In this document: positions 17,634-26,710 of the stretch, one piece after another | Position numbering within the stretch: the first letter of the stretch is position 1 | Layout: every line of letters begins with the position of its first letter | From: Vibrio galatheae | GTDB taxonomy: Bacteria; Pseudomonadota; Gammaproteobacteria; Enterobacterales; Vibrionaceae | Assembly: GCF_000967545.1 (NCBI RefSeq) | Contig: NZ_JXXV01000012.1 | Coordinates: 62,001-126,000, forward strand | Direction: 5' to 3' | Length of the DNA: 64,000 nucleotides | Made by a program: the position numbers and the translations under genes | The notes under the pieces: model-generated | Told to the model about the DNA's origin: nothing | What the model saw: the letters and a program-made list of their open reading frames with translations, nothing else | The model's database searches: none

Positions 17634-18080
17634 TCACTCTTGTTGCTCGCAAATCATTTTGATTTGAGGCAGCGCTTTTTCCCAACCATCATTAAACATG
17701 GCAACAAAATCGGGATGCGTTTCAATGGTTACAACAAGTAAAGTACTGTGGTCAGTTTGCTCAATTTGATAGGTCTCTCGGCTGCCTATCCATTTTCTCG
17801 CCGAATCACTATCGATTTCTTGGATTTGGTCAACGCCAAATATTGAAATGTGGTGGTACTCAAGATGGTGATTACGCTCTAAACGATCGACGATTGCTTT
17901 CGTTCCACCTAGTTCCGGGTCAAAAAAGCAAATTTGCTCCCCTTCTCCCCAATTGCCAGAAAATTGAGAATTGGGTGAAAATGCTTTGGCCCATAGCGAA
18001 TAATATTCGCTATGAGTCAACACATGCCAAACTCTTTTCGGGCTTGCCATAATTTCTAGTTGATATGTCAATGTCAGCAT
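17634..18080 (-). CDS. SRPBCC (AHSA1-like) domain protein
   Basis: A 148-residue soluble protein with the helix-grip fold of the START/SRPBCC superfamily. ASPKRVWHVLTHSEYYSLWA is the typical first strand and helix, and the C-terminal long helix FNDGWEKALPQIKMIC closes the pocket. AHSA1-like members bind small hydrophobic ligands or act as Hsp90 co-chaperones; this small bacterial type has no assigned ligand. It may head a unit with ycdX. Confidence 0.8.
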   Translation of the reverse strand: MLTLTYQLEIMASPKRVWHVLTHSEYYSLWAKAFSPNSQFSGNWGEGEQICFFDPELGGTKAIVDRLERNHHLEYHHISIFGVDQIQEIDSDSARKWIGSRETYQIEQTDHSTLLVVTIETHPDFVAMFNDGWEKALPQIKMICEQQE

Positions 18081-18229
18081 ACTTAGTCCTCTGAAACCTC
18101 AACTATTTATAGTCGGGCTTGAGCACATTTGCCTATGACAAGAATAAAATTGAGATTGTTAACAACCTTTTATTGCATGTTCTTAAGTTTGACCAATACT
18201 TTAATGAGCGTTTAGGCAAAAGGTGACAC

Positions 18230-21097
18230 ATGAACAAACGGCGTTATTCACTCAGCATTCATATTACTAGCCTTTTTCTCACCATCACGACCTTTGTTGG
18301 AATCGTGTTAATTGCAATTAGTTATTTGCATTCGCAGCAACTGTTAAAGCAAAGTGCCAAAGAGTTGAGTAACGAAAATAGCCTCAAGTTAGAAACGACC
18401 TTTCAGCGTAGAATCGGGCCGGTATTGACCACGTTAGATTTTCTTTCGATGACTGAAGTTATTGAAGGAGGCAAAGCTCCCTATGACCGACCAAGATTTA
18501 TTAACGCGGTTACCTCGGTGTTTGAACGCAGCCCAGAGTTAGTGTCACTCTTTTTCGCAAATTTAGAAGGTGATTTTACCTCACTAAGACCACTAAGAAC
18601 TGACGCCGACAAGCAACGCTTTGACGCGCCCGAACAAACGTCAATGCTGATCATAAAAACAACCGTTTCGGGTGAAAATATCTTCTATTACTTGGATAAA
18701 ACACACCAGATCATTGATTCCGTCGCTCGTAATGACAACGAATTTGATCCACGTAAAAGGCCTTGGTATACCAACGCAGCGCGTGACGGAGAGATTAGAC
18801 TCACTGAACCCTACTTGTTTTATTATCACAAAACACACGGTGTGACATTGTCACGAAAATCACCCACTGGAAATCACGTTGTTGGGGCCGATTTTACGCT
18901 TGACTCTTTAACTGAGCAGATCAATACACTTGGTGAGTCGACTCGTACAAAAATGATGTTGTTTGACACACAATTCAACCCATTAACGCACTTACACGAG
19001 GTGACGAATGAAGGTCAAACAGAGCAGCAAGCTATTGAGAACAGTATTTTTCAGCCGATTCTAGGCCGGGATACCAACCAAATATACTACCAATCCGTTC
19101 AGTATCAAGGTGAAAACTGGTCAGTCACCCTAACGCCTGTGGTACTGAATAAGCAAACTCAACTGCTGCTCGCCGAGGCCACACCACAAAATGACATACT
19201 CTCGTCGCTGTTATCGATGCGCGAGCGTCAGGTACATGTCGCGATTCTGATGATCGGAATCAGTTTCATACTCGTATGGTTTATCTCTAGACGCCTTGCT
19301 AACCCACTACAAACTCTTGTCAAACAAACAGAAAACATTGCTCGATTCGATTTCCAGAAAACGCGCTATCCGAAAAGTGTTATCAGAGAGGTATCCGATC
19401 TCACTAAATCGATAGAATTGATGGAGCATACTCTGCACGATTTGTTGCGATTACTTCGTGAAACGGCCAGCAATAAAGATTTTTCTCTACTCGCTAAAAC
19501 CGTTGCCCATCAGAGTTATCTAGTAACGCGTGCTGAGACGATAGTTTTCTATACACGAGAAAAAGATGACGATCTCTTCGCCATCTCAGCCAATCACGCC
19601 ATAATTCCGTTTAAGATAGACCTAAATGAATTTCTCGATAGCACCGCGTGGATTAAAACCGACTTGGTAAATGGCAGTATTGTCCACCTGAATCGTTCTG
19701 ATAACGCTCTTGCGAAACATCGTGAATATCTCTACAACTCAGATCTCTATTTCTTTCCGATCCACAACCGTGACGGCAAACTTGTCGGCATTCTTCTATT
19801 GGGATACGAGCGTGCGATTCAAAAAGCGCAGAGCGACAAACACGCGTTTTTAAAAGAGCTACTTAGCTTTGCAGAAATCGCCAAAGAAAATATCGCTCAA
19901 ATGGAGCAACAAAAAGAGATGCTCAATGCCTTTGTTGAACTTATCGCCTCTGCTATCGATACCAAGTCCCCTTATACTGGCAGCCACTGTCAACGAGTCC
20001 CAACGCTCACGAAAATGATCGTTAAAGCCGCGGTAGAAGATGACCTGCACTTCCCGCAATTTTCTATGAGCAAACAACAGTGGGAAGAGTTGCATCTAGC
20101 GGCCTGGCTGCACGACTGCGGCAAAGTCACCACCCCAGAATTCGTCATCGACAAAGCGACCAAATTAGAAACCATTTATGACCGTATCCACGAAGTGAGA
20201 ATGCGTTTTGAGTTACTTAAAGCGCAAGCAGAAATCGATTTCTGGAAGGGCTTAAACGCGGGCGAAGACAAACAGCAGCTTAAAGCAACGTTAACGCAAC
20301 GTCATAAAAAACTAGACGATGATTTTGCTTTTGTCGGCCAATGCAATATTGGCAGCGAATCAATGAGTGAAGAAGCTTTGAATCGTCTGGTTGAGATAAG
20401 CCAATACAAATGGACACGCACGTTAGACGATCAAATCGGTGTCTCATGGGTTGAAAAACAGCGCGCTAGTGAAGCGCAAAATTTGCCAGTTGAGGAGTAT
20501 TTACTCGCGGATAAAACCGTACACAAAATCCATTGGGATTCCTGCGTTAAACCCCAGGAACTGTGGCAGGAAGAATTCATCCTCTCGCCTAGTGACCTTA
20601 AATACAATCGTGGTGAGTTGTACAATTTGTCTATTGAGCGTGGAACACTAAATAGCGAAGAAAGATATATGATAAACGATCACATCATTCAGACTATTAT
20701 GATGTTGAAACGCCTACCGTACCCAGACCACCTCAAAAACGTACCTGAAATTGCTGGTGGTCACCATGAACGCATTGATGGACGGGGCTACCCTAAAGGC
20801 TTGCATGAAGAACAGCTATCCATCCCTGCCCGCGTCATGGCGATTGCCGATGTTTTCGAAGCGTTAACCTCAAGTGATCGACCTTATAAAAAGGCCAAAA
20901 CCCTCGCAGAGTCCATCGACATCATGACAAACATGGCGACAACGGGGCATATCGATCCCAAGCTTTATTTGATCTTCTTAGAACAATCGATCGACCAAGA
21001 ATATGCAAGCCAATTTTTAGATGAATCACAGAAAACTGGATTTGACCGTCAAACACACATCAAAAAAGTAAAAGACTTTATTAAGTCACGCTTCTGA
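18230..21097 (+). CDS. Membrane HD-GYP cyclic-di-GMP phosphodiesterase with sensor domains
   Basis: A 955-residue inner-membrane protein. Order: helix at 13-33, a large periplasmic Cache-like sensor (40-330), helix at 338-357, a HAMP-like linker (360-410), a GAF-like cytoplasmic domain (415-560), and the HD-GYP domain (570-930). Catalytic residues are present: GSHCQRV, HDCGK at 628, and HHERIDGRGYPKG at 845. HD-GYP enzymes hydrolyse cyclic di-GMP. The distance between HD and HHE is about 217 residues where 60-65 is usual, so roughly 150 extra residues are inserted inside the catalytic domain. It stands alone. The sensed ligand is unknown. Confidence 0.9.
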   Translation: MNKRRYSLSIHITSLFLTITTFVGIVLIAISYLHSQQLLKQSAKELSNENSLKLETTFQRRIGPVLTTLDFLSMTEVIEGGKAPYDRPRFINAVTSVFERSPELVSLFFANLEGDFTSLRPLRTDADKQRFDAPEQTSMLIIKTTVSGENIFYYLDKTHQIIDSVARNDNEFDPRKRPWYTNAARDGEIRLTEPYLFYYHKTHGVTLSRKSPTGNHVVGADFTLDSLTEQINTLGESTRTKMMLFDTQFNPLTHLHEVTNEGQTEQQAIENSIFQPILGRDTNQIYYQSVQYQGENWSVTLTPVVLNKQTQLLLAEATPQNDILSSLLSMRERQVHVAILMIGISFILVWFISRRLANPLQTLVKQTENIARFDFQKTRYPKSVIREVSDLTKSIELMEHTLHDLLRLLRETASNKDFSLLAKTVAHQSYLVTRAETIVFYTREKDDDLFAISANHAIIPFKIDLNEFLDSTAWIKTDLVNGSIVHLNRSDNALAKHREYLYNSDLYFFPIHNRDGKLVGILLLGYERAIQKAQSDKHAFLKELLSFAEIAKENIAQMEQQKEMLNAFVELIASAIDTKSPYTGSHCQRVPTLTKMIVKAAVEDDLHFPQFSMSKQQWEELHLAAWLHDCGKVTTPEFVIDKATKLETIYDRIHEVRMRFELLKAQAEIDFWKGLNAGEDKQQLKATLTQRHKKLDDDFAFVGQCNIGSESMSEEALNRLVEISQYKWTRTLDDQIGVSWVEKQRASEAQNLPVEEYLLADKTVHKIHWDSCVKPQELWQEEFILSPSDLKYNRGELYNLSIERGTLNSEERYMINDHIIQTIMMLKRLPYPDHLKNVPEIAGGHHERIDGRGYPKGLHEEQLSIPARVMAIADVFEALTSSDRPYKKAKTLAESIDIMTNMATTGHIDPKLYLIFLEQSIDQEYASQFLDESQKTGFDRQTHIKKVKDFIKSRF

Positions 21098-21107
21098 TCC
21101 ATCCAAC

Positions 21108-21158
21108 ATCGATTTATAGGTTATTTACTCTATTTTCTATTCAAACCTATAAATCGAT
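21108..21158. repeat. Perfect 15-bp inverted repeat after the HD-GYP gene
   Basis: ATCGATTTATAGGTT and its exact complement are separated by 21 bases, 11 bases after the stop. No T run follows. It resembles the arrangement after patZ and may act as a transcript end or stabiliser. Confidence 0.55.
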
Positions 21159-21456
21159 CTCACGACAATAATTCAATAAGTTACAAAAAAATCAGTCAAT
21201 ATTTAATCGTTTGCCCTACGAAAGGTTGATGTATGTCAAATACTCATAGACAATACGCTGCCATCTGCAATTGTCGCACTGCATTTTTACTCTGCACAGC
21301 TGCAATCTAAACACCAAATGGCATGAATTTTTTGGTTCGCCTATCGACACAATAGGCAAGAGCTATTTTATAATTTGAGGTGTCGTTGATACCGTTGGCA
21401 TTCTAAAAGTGTCAACCACATTGGCACATGCTAACTACCTCGTTTCTAAGGGAAAG
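21159..21456 (+). other. zwf leader region with a possible 25-codon frame and a hairpin
   Basis: A Cys-rich 25-codon frame runs from ATG 21233 to TAA 21310, behind an AAAGG ribosome site at 21221-21225. A hairpin of GCCTAT and ATAGGC with a seven-base loop follows at about 21340-21358, then AT-rich sequence up to zwf. Leader peptide plus hairpin would fit attenuation, but this is inference. Confidence 0.3.
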
Positions 21457-22962
21457 ATGATGGTAATACCAGAAAACAGCAGCATCGTTATTTTTGGTGC
21501 TTCGGGTGACTTAACCTATCGCAAGTTGATCCCGGCTTTATATCACCTTTACTCCAACAAACAACTGCCAGAAAACTTCGCTATTTTGGGTGTCAGCCGT
21601 ACAGAATATAGCGATGAGTCATACCGCGAAAAACTGAAACGCTCTCTTCAAGAAATGGAGAAAACAGAGCCAGCAACGCTAGATGCCTTTATTAACCATC
21701 TACACTACCAAGCTATCAACACATCAGATTGTGCTGATTACAGTAAATTATCTGCTCGTCTTGACCAACTGTCTGACCAGTATCAGTTTGATTGCCGCAA
21801 TACCCTATTCTATTTGGCTACGCCACCAAGTCTTTACAGCGTGATTCCAGCGAGCCTCGCAGCACACGGACTTAACAGTGAAGAGGATGGTTGGAAGCGT
21901 CTTATTATCGAAAAGCCATTCGGTTACGACTTAGAGTCAGCCCAGCGCCTCGACAAAGAAATCCATGAGCATTTTCAAGAACATCAAATCTACCGCATTG
22001 ACCATTATTTGGGTAAAGAAACCGTGCAAAACCTTTTGGTGTTCCGTTTCTCTAATGCGATGTTTGAACCGCTATGGAACCGTAACTTCATTGATTACGT
22101 AGAAATCACTGGGGCGGAGTTCTTAGGCGTTGAAGAGCGCGGAGGTTACTATGACAACTCAGGCGCTGTACGCGATATGTTCCAAAACCACCTATTGCAA
22201 GTGCTAGCAATGGTTGGTATGGAGCCGCCAGCGCAAATCAATGCTGATTCGATGCGTGATGAAGTGGTTAAAGTCCTTCAGTGTTTGAAACCACTTGAAG
22301 AAGAGGATCTGCGTAAAAACTTAGTTTTAGGTCAGTACACCGAATCTGACGTGCGTGGTGAATTCTTACCAAGCTACCGCGATGAACCGGGTGTTGCTGA
22401 AGACTCTCGCACCGAGACTTACGTTGGCTTAAAAGCGTACATCAACAACTGGCGCTGGAATGGCGTTCCTTTCTATGTTCGTACTGGTAAGCGTCTTCCT
22501 ACTCGTGTGACTGAAGTGGTTATTCATTTCAAGCAGACACCTCACCCTGTGTTTGGTCAAAATGCTCCGGAAAACAAACTCATCATTCGCATCCAGCCTG
22601 ATGAAGGAATTCAAATGAGCTTTGGCCTTAAAGAACCAGGCGCAGGCTTCCACGCCAAAGAAGTAAAAATGAATTTCCACTACGCTTCTCTTCAAGAGAC
22701 ACAAATGTTGACTGCGTATGAGCGCTTATTGTTGGATGCACTCAATGGCGACGCGACTTTGTTTGCACGTAGTGATGCGGTAGAAGCATGTTGGAAGTAC
22801 GTTCAACCAATACTCGATTTTAAACAAGATCCACAAGCCCTATTTGGTTACGCTTGTGGTACATGGGGACCAAAAGAATCTGATGATTTGTTACAACGTG
22901 ACAATCGCGCTTGGCGCTTCCCATGTAAAAACCTAACAGATACGGATTACTGCGAACTATGA
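21457..22962 (+). CDS. zwf: Glucose-6-phosphate 1-dehydrogenase
   Basis: Zwf oxidises glucose 6-phosphate with NADP, the entry step of the oxidative pentose phosphate pathway. The 501-residue protein has the NADP motif [14 protein letters not shown], substrate motif RIDHYLGKE near residue 185, and LPTRVTEV with the HFKQTPHP region. Start choice: ATG 21457 or the adjacent ATG 21460, both behind AAGGGAAAG; the 16 codons upstream are not conserved in the family. Its stop overlaps the pgl start by four bases (ATGA), so zwf, pgl and gnd are translationally linked. Confidence 0.95.
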   Translation: MMVIPENSSIVIFGASGDLTYRKLIPALYHLYSNKQLPENFAILGVSRTEYSDESYREKLKRSLQEMEKTEPATLDAFINHLHYQAINTSDCADYSKLSARLDQLSDQYQFDCRNTLFYLATPPSLYSVIPASLAAHGLNSEEDGWKRLIIEKPFGYDLESAQRLDKEIHEHFQEHQIYRIDHYLGKETVQNLLVFRFSNAMFEPLWNRNFIDYVEITGAEFLGVEERGGYYDNSGAVRDMFQNHLLQVLAMVGMEPPAQINADSMRDEVVKVLQCLKPLEEEDLRKNLVLGQYTESDVRGEFLPSYRDEPGVAEDSRTETYVGLKAYINNWRWNGVPFYVRTGKRLPTRVTEVVIHFKQTPHPVFGQNAPENKLIIRIQPDEGIQMSFGLKEPGAGFHAKEVKMNFHYASLQETQMLTAYERLLLDALNGDATLFARSDAVEACWKYVQPILDFKQDPQALFGYACGTWGPKESDDLLQRDNRAWRFPCKNLTDTDYCEL

Positions 22963-23675
22963 TCAATCATAAGATTTTCCAGACGGCTGACCAAGTTGTC
23001 GCAAACTTAGCCGACGAGATGCAGGCGTTGAGCAAACTTGGCCGCCCTGTTCATATCTCACTTTCTGGTGGCAGCACACCAAAAATGCTCTTCACTCTTC
23101 TCGCACAGACACCTTATGCAGAAGCGATTGAGTGGAACAACCTTCATTTCTGGTGGGGTGACGAGCGTTGTGTGGCTCCAGACGATTCAGAAAGCAACTA
23201 TGGCGAAGCAAATACCCTATTGTTTAGCAAAGTTAACTTGCCGGTTGAGAACATCCACCGTATCCGCGGCGAAGATGACCCTGCTGTAGAAGTAGAACGC
23301 TTTGCTAAAGAGATGGCAGATGTTATTCCTTGTGAAAATGGCACTCCAGTATTTGACTGGATTCTGCTAGGCGTAGGCGCCGATGGACACACAGCGTCTC
23401 TATTCCCAGGTCAAACGGACTACGCGGATCAGAATTTATCCCTGATTGCCGCTCACCCTGAATCAGGTCAGATTCGAGTGTCTAAGACAGCAAAGGTGTT
23501 AGAAGCAGCCAAGCGTATCAGTTATCTGGTTCTTGGCGCAGGTAAGGTAGATATTGTATACGAAATTCATACCACTCCCGCCGAAGCGCTGCCTTATCCT
23601 GCAGCTAAAATCCAGTCAAAATCTGGTGAGACGGAATGGTATTTAGATTCAGACGCAGCAGCAAAAATCGCGTAA
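22959..23675 (+). CDS. pgl: 6-phosphogluconolactonase
   Basis: Pgl hydrolyses 6-phosphogluconolactone made by Zwf. The 238-residue protein is of the DevB/glucosamine-6-phosphate isomerase-like type, with [11 protein letters not shown] at residue 34, the [20 protein letters not shown] segment near 66, and [17 protein letters not shown] near 139, whose His is catalytic in the family. Length is normal. It overlaps zwf and is 35 bases from gnd, in one operon. Confidence 0.95.
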   Translation: MINHKIFQTADQVVANLADEMQALSKLGRPVHISLSGGSTPKMLFTLLAQTPYAEAIEWNNLHFWWGDERCVAPDDSESNYGEANTLLFSKVNLPVENIHRIRGEDDPAVEVERFAKEMADVIPCENGTPVFDWILLGVGADGHTASLFPGQTDYADQNLSLIAAHPESGQIRVSKTAKVLEAAKRISYLVLGAGKVDIVYEIHTTPAEALPYPAAKIQSKSGETEWYLDSDAAAKIA

Positions 23676-23710
23676 TGCGAGCGTCCAAATAGGAAAATTG
23701 GAGAGAAATA

Positions 23711-25159
23711 ATGAAAGGTGATATCGGTGTAATTGGCCTAGCAGTAATGGGTCAGAACCTTATCCTAAACATGAACGACCACGGTTTTACAGTGGTTGCA
23801 CACAACCGTACTGCTGCGAAAGTAGATGAATTCCTACAAGGCCCAGCGAAAGGCACCAATATCATTGGTGCATACTCTCTTGAAGAGCTGGTTGAGAAAC
23901 TAGAAACGCCGCGTAAAGTCATGCTAATGGTTCGCGCTGGTGATGTAGTCGATAAATTCATTGAAGCACTAGTACCTCTACTAGATAAAGGCGATATCAT
24001 CATCGACGGTGGTAACACGAACTACCCAGACACTAACCGCCGTGTAGCTGCACTACGTGAGAAAGGTATCCACTTCATTGGTACAGGTGTATCTGGTGGT
24101 GAAGAAGGTGCACGTTTCGGTCCATCTATCATGCCTGGCGGCGCAGCTGAAGCTTGGGAAGCGGTTAAGCCTATCTTCCAAGGTATCTCGGCAAAAACTG
24201 ATGCTGGCGAGCCTTGCTGTGACTGGGTTGGTAATGACGGTGCAGGTCACTTCGTGAAAATGGTACACAATGGTATCGAATACGGTGACATGCAGTTGAT
24301 CACTGAAGCTTACCAGTTCATGAAAGATGGTCTTGGTATGTCAGCTGACGAAATGCAAGCCGTATTCGCTGACTGGAACAAAACAGAACTAGACAGCTAC
24401 CTAGTTGAAATCACGGCTGACATCCTTGGCTACAAAGATGAAGACGGTGAAGCACTGGTTGAGAAAATCCTAGATACAGCAGGCCAAAAAGGTACCGGTA
24501 AATGGACAGGTATCAATGCGCTAGACCTAGGTATTCCACTAACGCTCATCTCTGAGTCTGTTTTCTCTCGCTGCCTTTCTGCATTGAAAGACCAACGTGT
24601 TGAAGCGGAGAAGCTGTTTGGTAAGACAATCACGCCAGTTGAAGGTGACAAGCAAGAGTGGGTTGACGCACTTCGTCAGGCGCTTTTAGCTTCTAAGATC
24701 ATCTCTTACGCGCAAGGCTTTATGCTAATGCGTGAAGCGTCAAACGAAAATGGTTGGGATCTAAACTACGGTAACGTTGCTCTAATGTGGCGTGGTGGTT
24801 GTATCATCCGTTCAGCGTTCCTAGGCAACATCCGTGATGCGTACGAAGCGAACCCAGATATCGCGTTCCTAGGCTCAGATGACTACTTCAAAGGCATCCT
24901 ACAAAACAGCTTGTCAGCATGGCGTAAAGTAGCGGCGAAATCTCTTGAAGCTGGTATCCCTATGCCTTGTACTATCTCTGCACTGTCGTTCCTAGATGGC
25001 TACACTACAGCTCGTCTGCCTGCGAACCTTCTTCAAGCTCAACGTGACTACTTTGGTGCTCACACATATGAGCGTACTGACCGTCCACGTGGTGAATTCT
25101 TCCACACAAATTGGACTGGTACCGGTGGTGACACAGCGTCAACGACTTACGACGTATAA
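23711..25159 (+). CDS. gnd: 6-phosphogluconate dehydrogenase, decarboxylating
   Basis: Gnd converts 6-phosphogluconate to ribulose 5-phosphate with NADP and releases CO2. The 482-residue protein has the NADP motif GLAVMGQNLILN, substrate-binding FIGTGVSGGEEGARFGPSIMPGG near residue 126, the catalytic Lys and Asn in FVKMVHNGIEYGDMQ near 184, and the C-terminal tail with AHTYERTD. Codon use is strongly biased, as in highly expressed genes. A GGAGAG ribosome site precedes the start and a clear terminator follows the operon. Confidence 0.97.
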   Translation: MKGDIGVIGLAVMGQNLILNMNDHGFTVVAHNRTAAKVDEFLQGPAKGTNIIGAYSLEELVEKLETPRKVMLMVRAGDVVDKFIEALVPLLDKGDIIIDGGNTNYPDTNRRVAALREKGIHFIGTGVSGGEEGARFGPSIMPGGAAEAWEAVKPIFQGISAKTDAGEPCCDWVGNDGAGHFVKMVHNGIEYGDMQLITEAYQFMKDGLGMSADEMQAVFADWNKTELDSYLVEITADILGYKDEDGEALVEKILDTAGQKGTGKWTGINALDLGIPLTLISESVFSRCLSALKDQRVEAEKLFGKTITPVEGDKQEWVDALRQALLASKIISYAQGFMLMREASNENGWDLNYGNVALMWRGGCIIRSAFLGNIRDAYEANPDIAFLGSDDYFKGILQNSLSAWRKVAAKSLEAGIPMPCTISALSFLDGYTTARLPANLLQAQRDYFGAHTYERTDRPRGEFFHTNWTGTGGDTASTTYDV

Positions 25160-25222
25160 CAAAAAGGATGAGTTAGGTATTTATTCATACCTGCGACTCA
25201 TACTATAATATTCGTCTTACGG

Positions 25223-25256
25223 AGGATGTTAACTGAGTTAACATCCTTTATTTTTT
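25223..25256 (+). terminator. Terminator of zwf-pgl-gnd
   Basis: AGGATGTTAA and TTAACATCCT arms with a short loop, followed by TTATTTTTT. Confidence 0.9.
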
Positions 25257-25348
25257 GAAACCTAATACAAGGAGTCTCCATCAACTGATGGCGATAAGGT
25301 GATTTTTTAACCGGGAAGGTTACTACTACCAAAATAGAGGTTCTTTCG
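25257..25348 (+). promoter_or_regulatory. Structured leader of the 45-residue protein gene
   Basis: Two small hairpins are visible: CCATCA-ACT-GATGG (about 25278-25290) and AACC-GGGAA-GGTT (about 25310-25322), followed by a GAGG ribosome site. A T run (GATTTTTT) lies between them. The leader could be a regulatory RNA element, but I do not recognise a known riboswitch. Confidence 0.3.
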
Positions 25349-25486
25349 ATGACTATTAATAAGTACTTTGTATTCGTTCCACCACAACAGGAACGTGCAC
25401 TCGATAAGGAAAATAAAGTGGCTAACGAAGAAGAAACTCAACGTCAGGCTTTAGTAAAACAAGCTCAGCAACAAGGCGGCTTGTAA
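25349..25486 (+). CDS. Small hydrophilic protein of 45 residues
   Basis: The frame starts with ATG 25349 behind GAGG eight bases upstream and encodes 45 residues. The first part reads MTINKYFVFVPPQQ. The rest is a Gln- and Glu-rich amphipathic helix ending in QQQGGL. There is no membrane segment. A separate terminator follows, and the gnd terminator precedes it, so it is its own transcription unit. I do not know a function. The good ribosome site, leader structure and terminator argue that it is expressed. Confidence 0.65.
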   Translation: MTINKYFVFVPPQQERALDKENKVANEEETQRQALVKQAQQQGGL

Positions 25487-25507
25487 TACGGCTAGGTTTC
25501 AAAAGAT

Positions 25508-25535
25508 AAAAGGGAGCACATTTGCTCCCTTTTGT
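25508..25535. terminator. Bidirectional terminator after the 45-residue gene
   Basis: AAAGGGAGCA and TGCTCCCTTT arms with a short loop, followed by TTGTT. It also lies just after the stop of the convergent LysR gene. Confidence 0.85.
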
Positions 25536-25560
25536 TATCTTACGCGGTATAGAACAACCG

Positions 25561-26475
25561 CTAAATCTTGGCGTTGTTTTTAAAGTTCTTGAGTAAGTAC
25601 TGGATACACCAAGATTTCGCTTCACCAATCTTGTTACGTTTCCAAGCTAGAATGATTTCCATAGGCAGAGGTTTAGTGTCACTAATCTGCTTAAGTATTC
25701 CATTCGCTATCAGCTCGTTTGCAAGATCTTTGGGCAATGTTCCGATCCCTAGCCCGTTTTTAAGCGCATCAACCTTTGCTGCGAAATTAGTCACAGTTAA
25801 ACGTGGTTGTCGCTGGGTAATGTTGACACTGATTGCTGGTTGCTCACGGGCAGTATCTGCAATGGCGATGACACGATATTTCTCGCGTGCTTGTTCGTCA
25901 AATGCCCCACTTCGTTTATGGATATAATGATCGGTCGCCGCAACCCATATCATCTCCATGTGACCGATAACTTCTGCTTTAACATCTTGTGGCAGTGTTT
26001 CCATTCTCGGGCACACCAGCAAATCTGCTCGACCTGAGTTAAGTGCTTCCCAACAGCCTGCTAAAATTTCCTCTTGCAGCTTAACTCTGGTAGAACTGAC
26101 ATTACTCAAATCGTTAACAAGATTGAAAAAATTTTGAACTGGGATGATTCCATCATACGCAAAAGTAATATCAAGTTCCCAGCCGTTTGCTAGAACACTT
26201 GCATCATTGACTAACTTTTCTGTCGCAACAAGGATCTCCCGACCACGTTCTAGGATCAGCTTTCCCGCCTCGGTAAAACTGGCTTTGTGACCTGAGCGAT
26301 CAAAAATCATAATGTCGAGGTCCTGCTCGAGCTTCTGGATCTGATAGCTCAACGAAGAAGGTGCCCTATCGAGTTCGTTAGCCGCAGCCGCGAAACTACC
26401 TCGCCGATCAATTGCATCTAAAATATGCAGTGCTTCAAGCGTAATTGGACTTTGCAATGTTCTTATTCCTATCAA
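25561..26475 (-). CDS. LysR-family regulator divergent from the haem receptor gene
   Basis: A 304-residue LysR-type regulator. The helix-turn-helix is at about residues 12-70 (ALHILDAIDRRGSFAAAANELDRAPSSLSYQIQKLEQDLDIMIF) with an effector-binding domain at 90-295. It resembles the YafC/AllS branch. From memory, a LysR gene sits beside hutA in V. cholerae too, so the pair is probably conserved. Its target may be itself or the receptor, but iron control of the receptor more likely comes from Fur. Confidence 0.85.
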   Translation of the reverse strand: MIGIRTLQSPITLEALHILDAIDRRGSFAAAANELDRAPSSLSYQIQKLEQDLDIMIFDRSGHKASFTEAGKLILERGREILVATEKLVNDASVLANGWELDITFAYDGIIPVQNFFNLVNDLSNVSSTRVKLQEEILAGCWEALNSGRADLLVCPRMETLPQDVKAEVIGHMEMIWVAATDHYIHKRSGAFDEQAREKYRVIAIADTAREQPAISVNITQRQPRLTVTNFAAKVDALKNGLGIGTLPKDLANELIANGILKQISDTKPLPMEIILAWKRNKIGEAKSWCIQYLLKNFKNNAKI

Positions 26476-26631
26476 TATAACAAATACTTAAAGTGATATA
26501 GATCACAAATTATATTCTTTATTTGAACTTATAAGCCAAAGGTAAATGTGAATTATCTTTATGTATTTAAAGAAAAATTTACTCTATGAACAGATAGTAT
26601 AATATCTTAAAAAACGAAACACGGTAATACA

Positions 26632-26650
26632 AATAATAGTAATTATCATT
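26632..26650 (+). promoter_or_regulatory. Fur-like box upstream of the receptor gene
   Basis: AATAATAGTAATTATCATT agrees with the 19-base Fur consensus at 13 positions by eye and lies about 60 bases before the receptor start. Iron-dependent repression is the expected effect. Confidence 0.65.
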
Positions 26651-26710
26651 TAGATCCAATAGAATCCAATCCGTTCAAAGAAACCTATATGGATCAAAGG
26701 TAATTATAAA

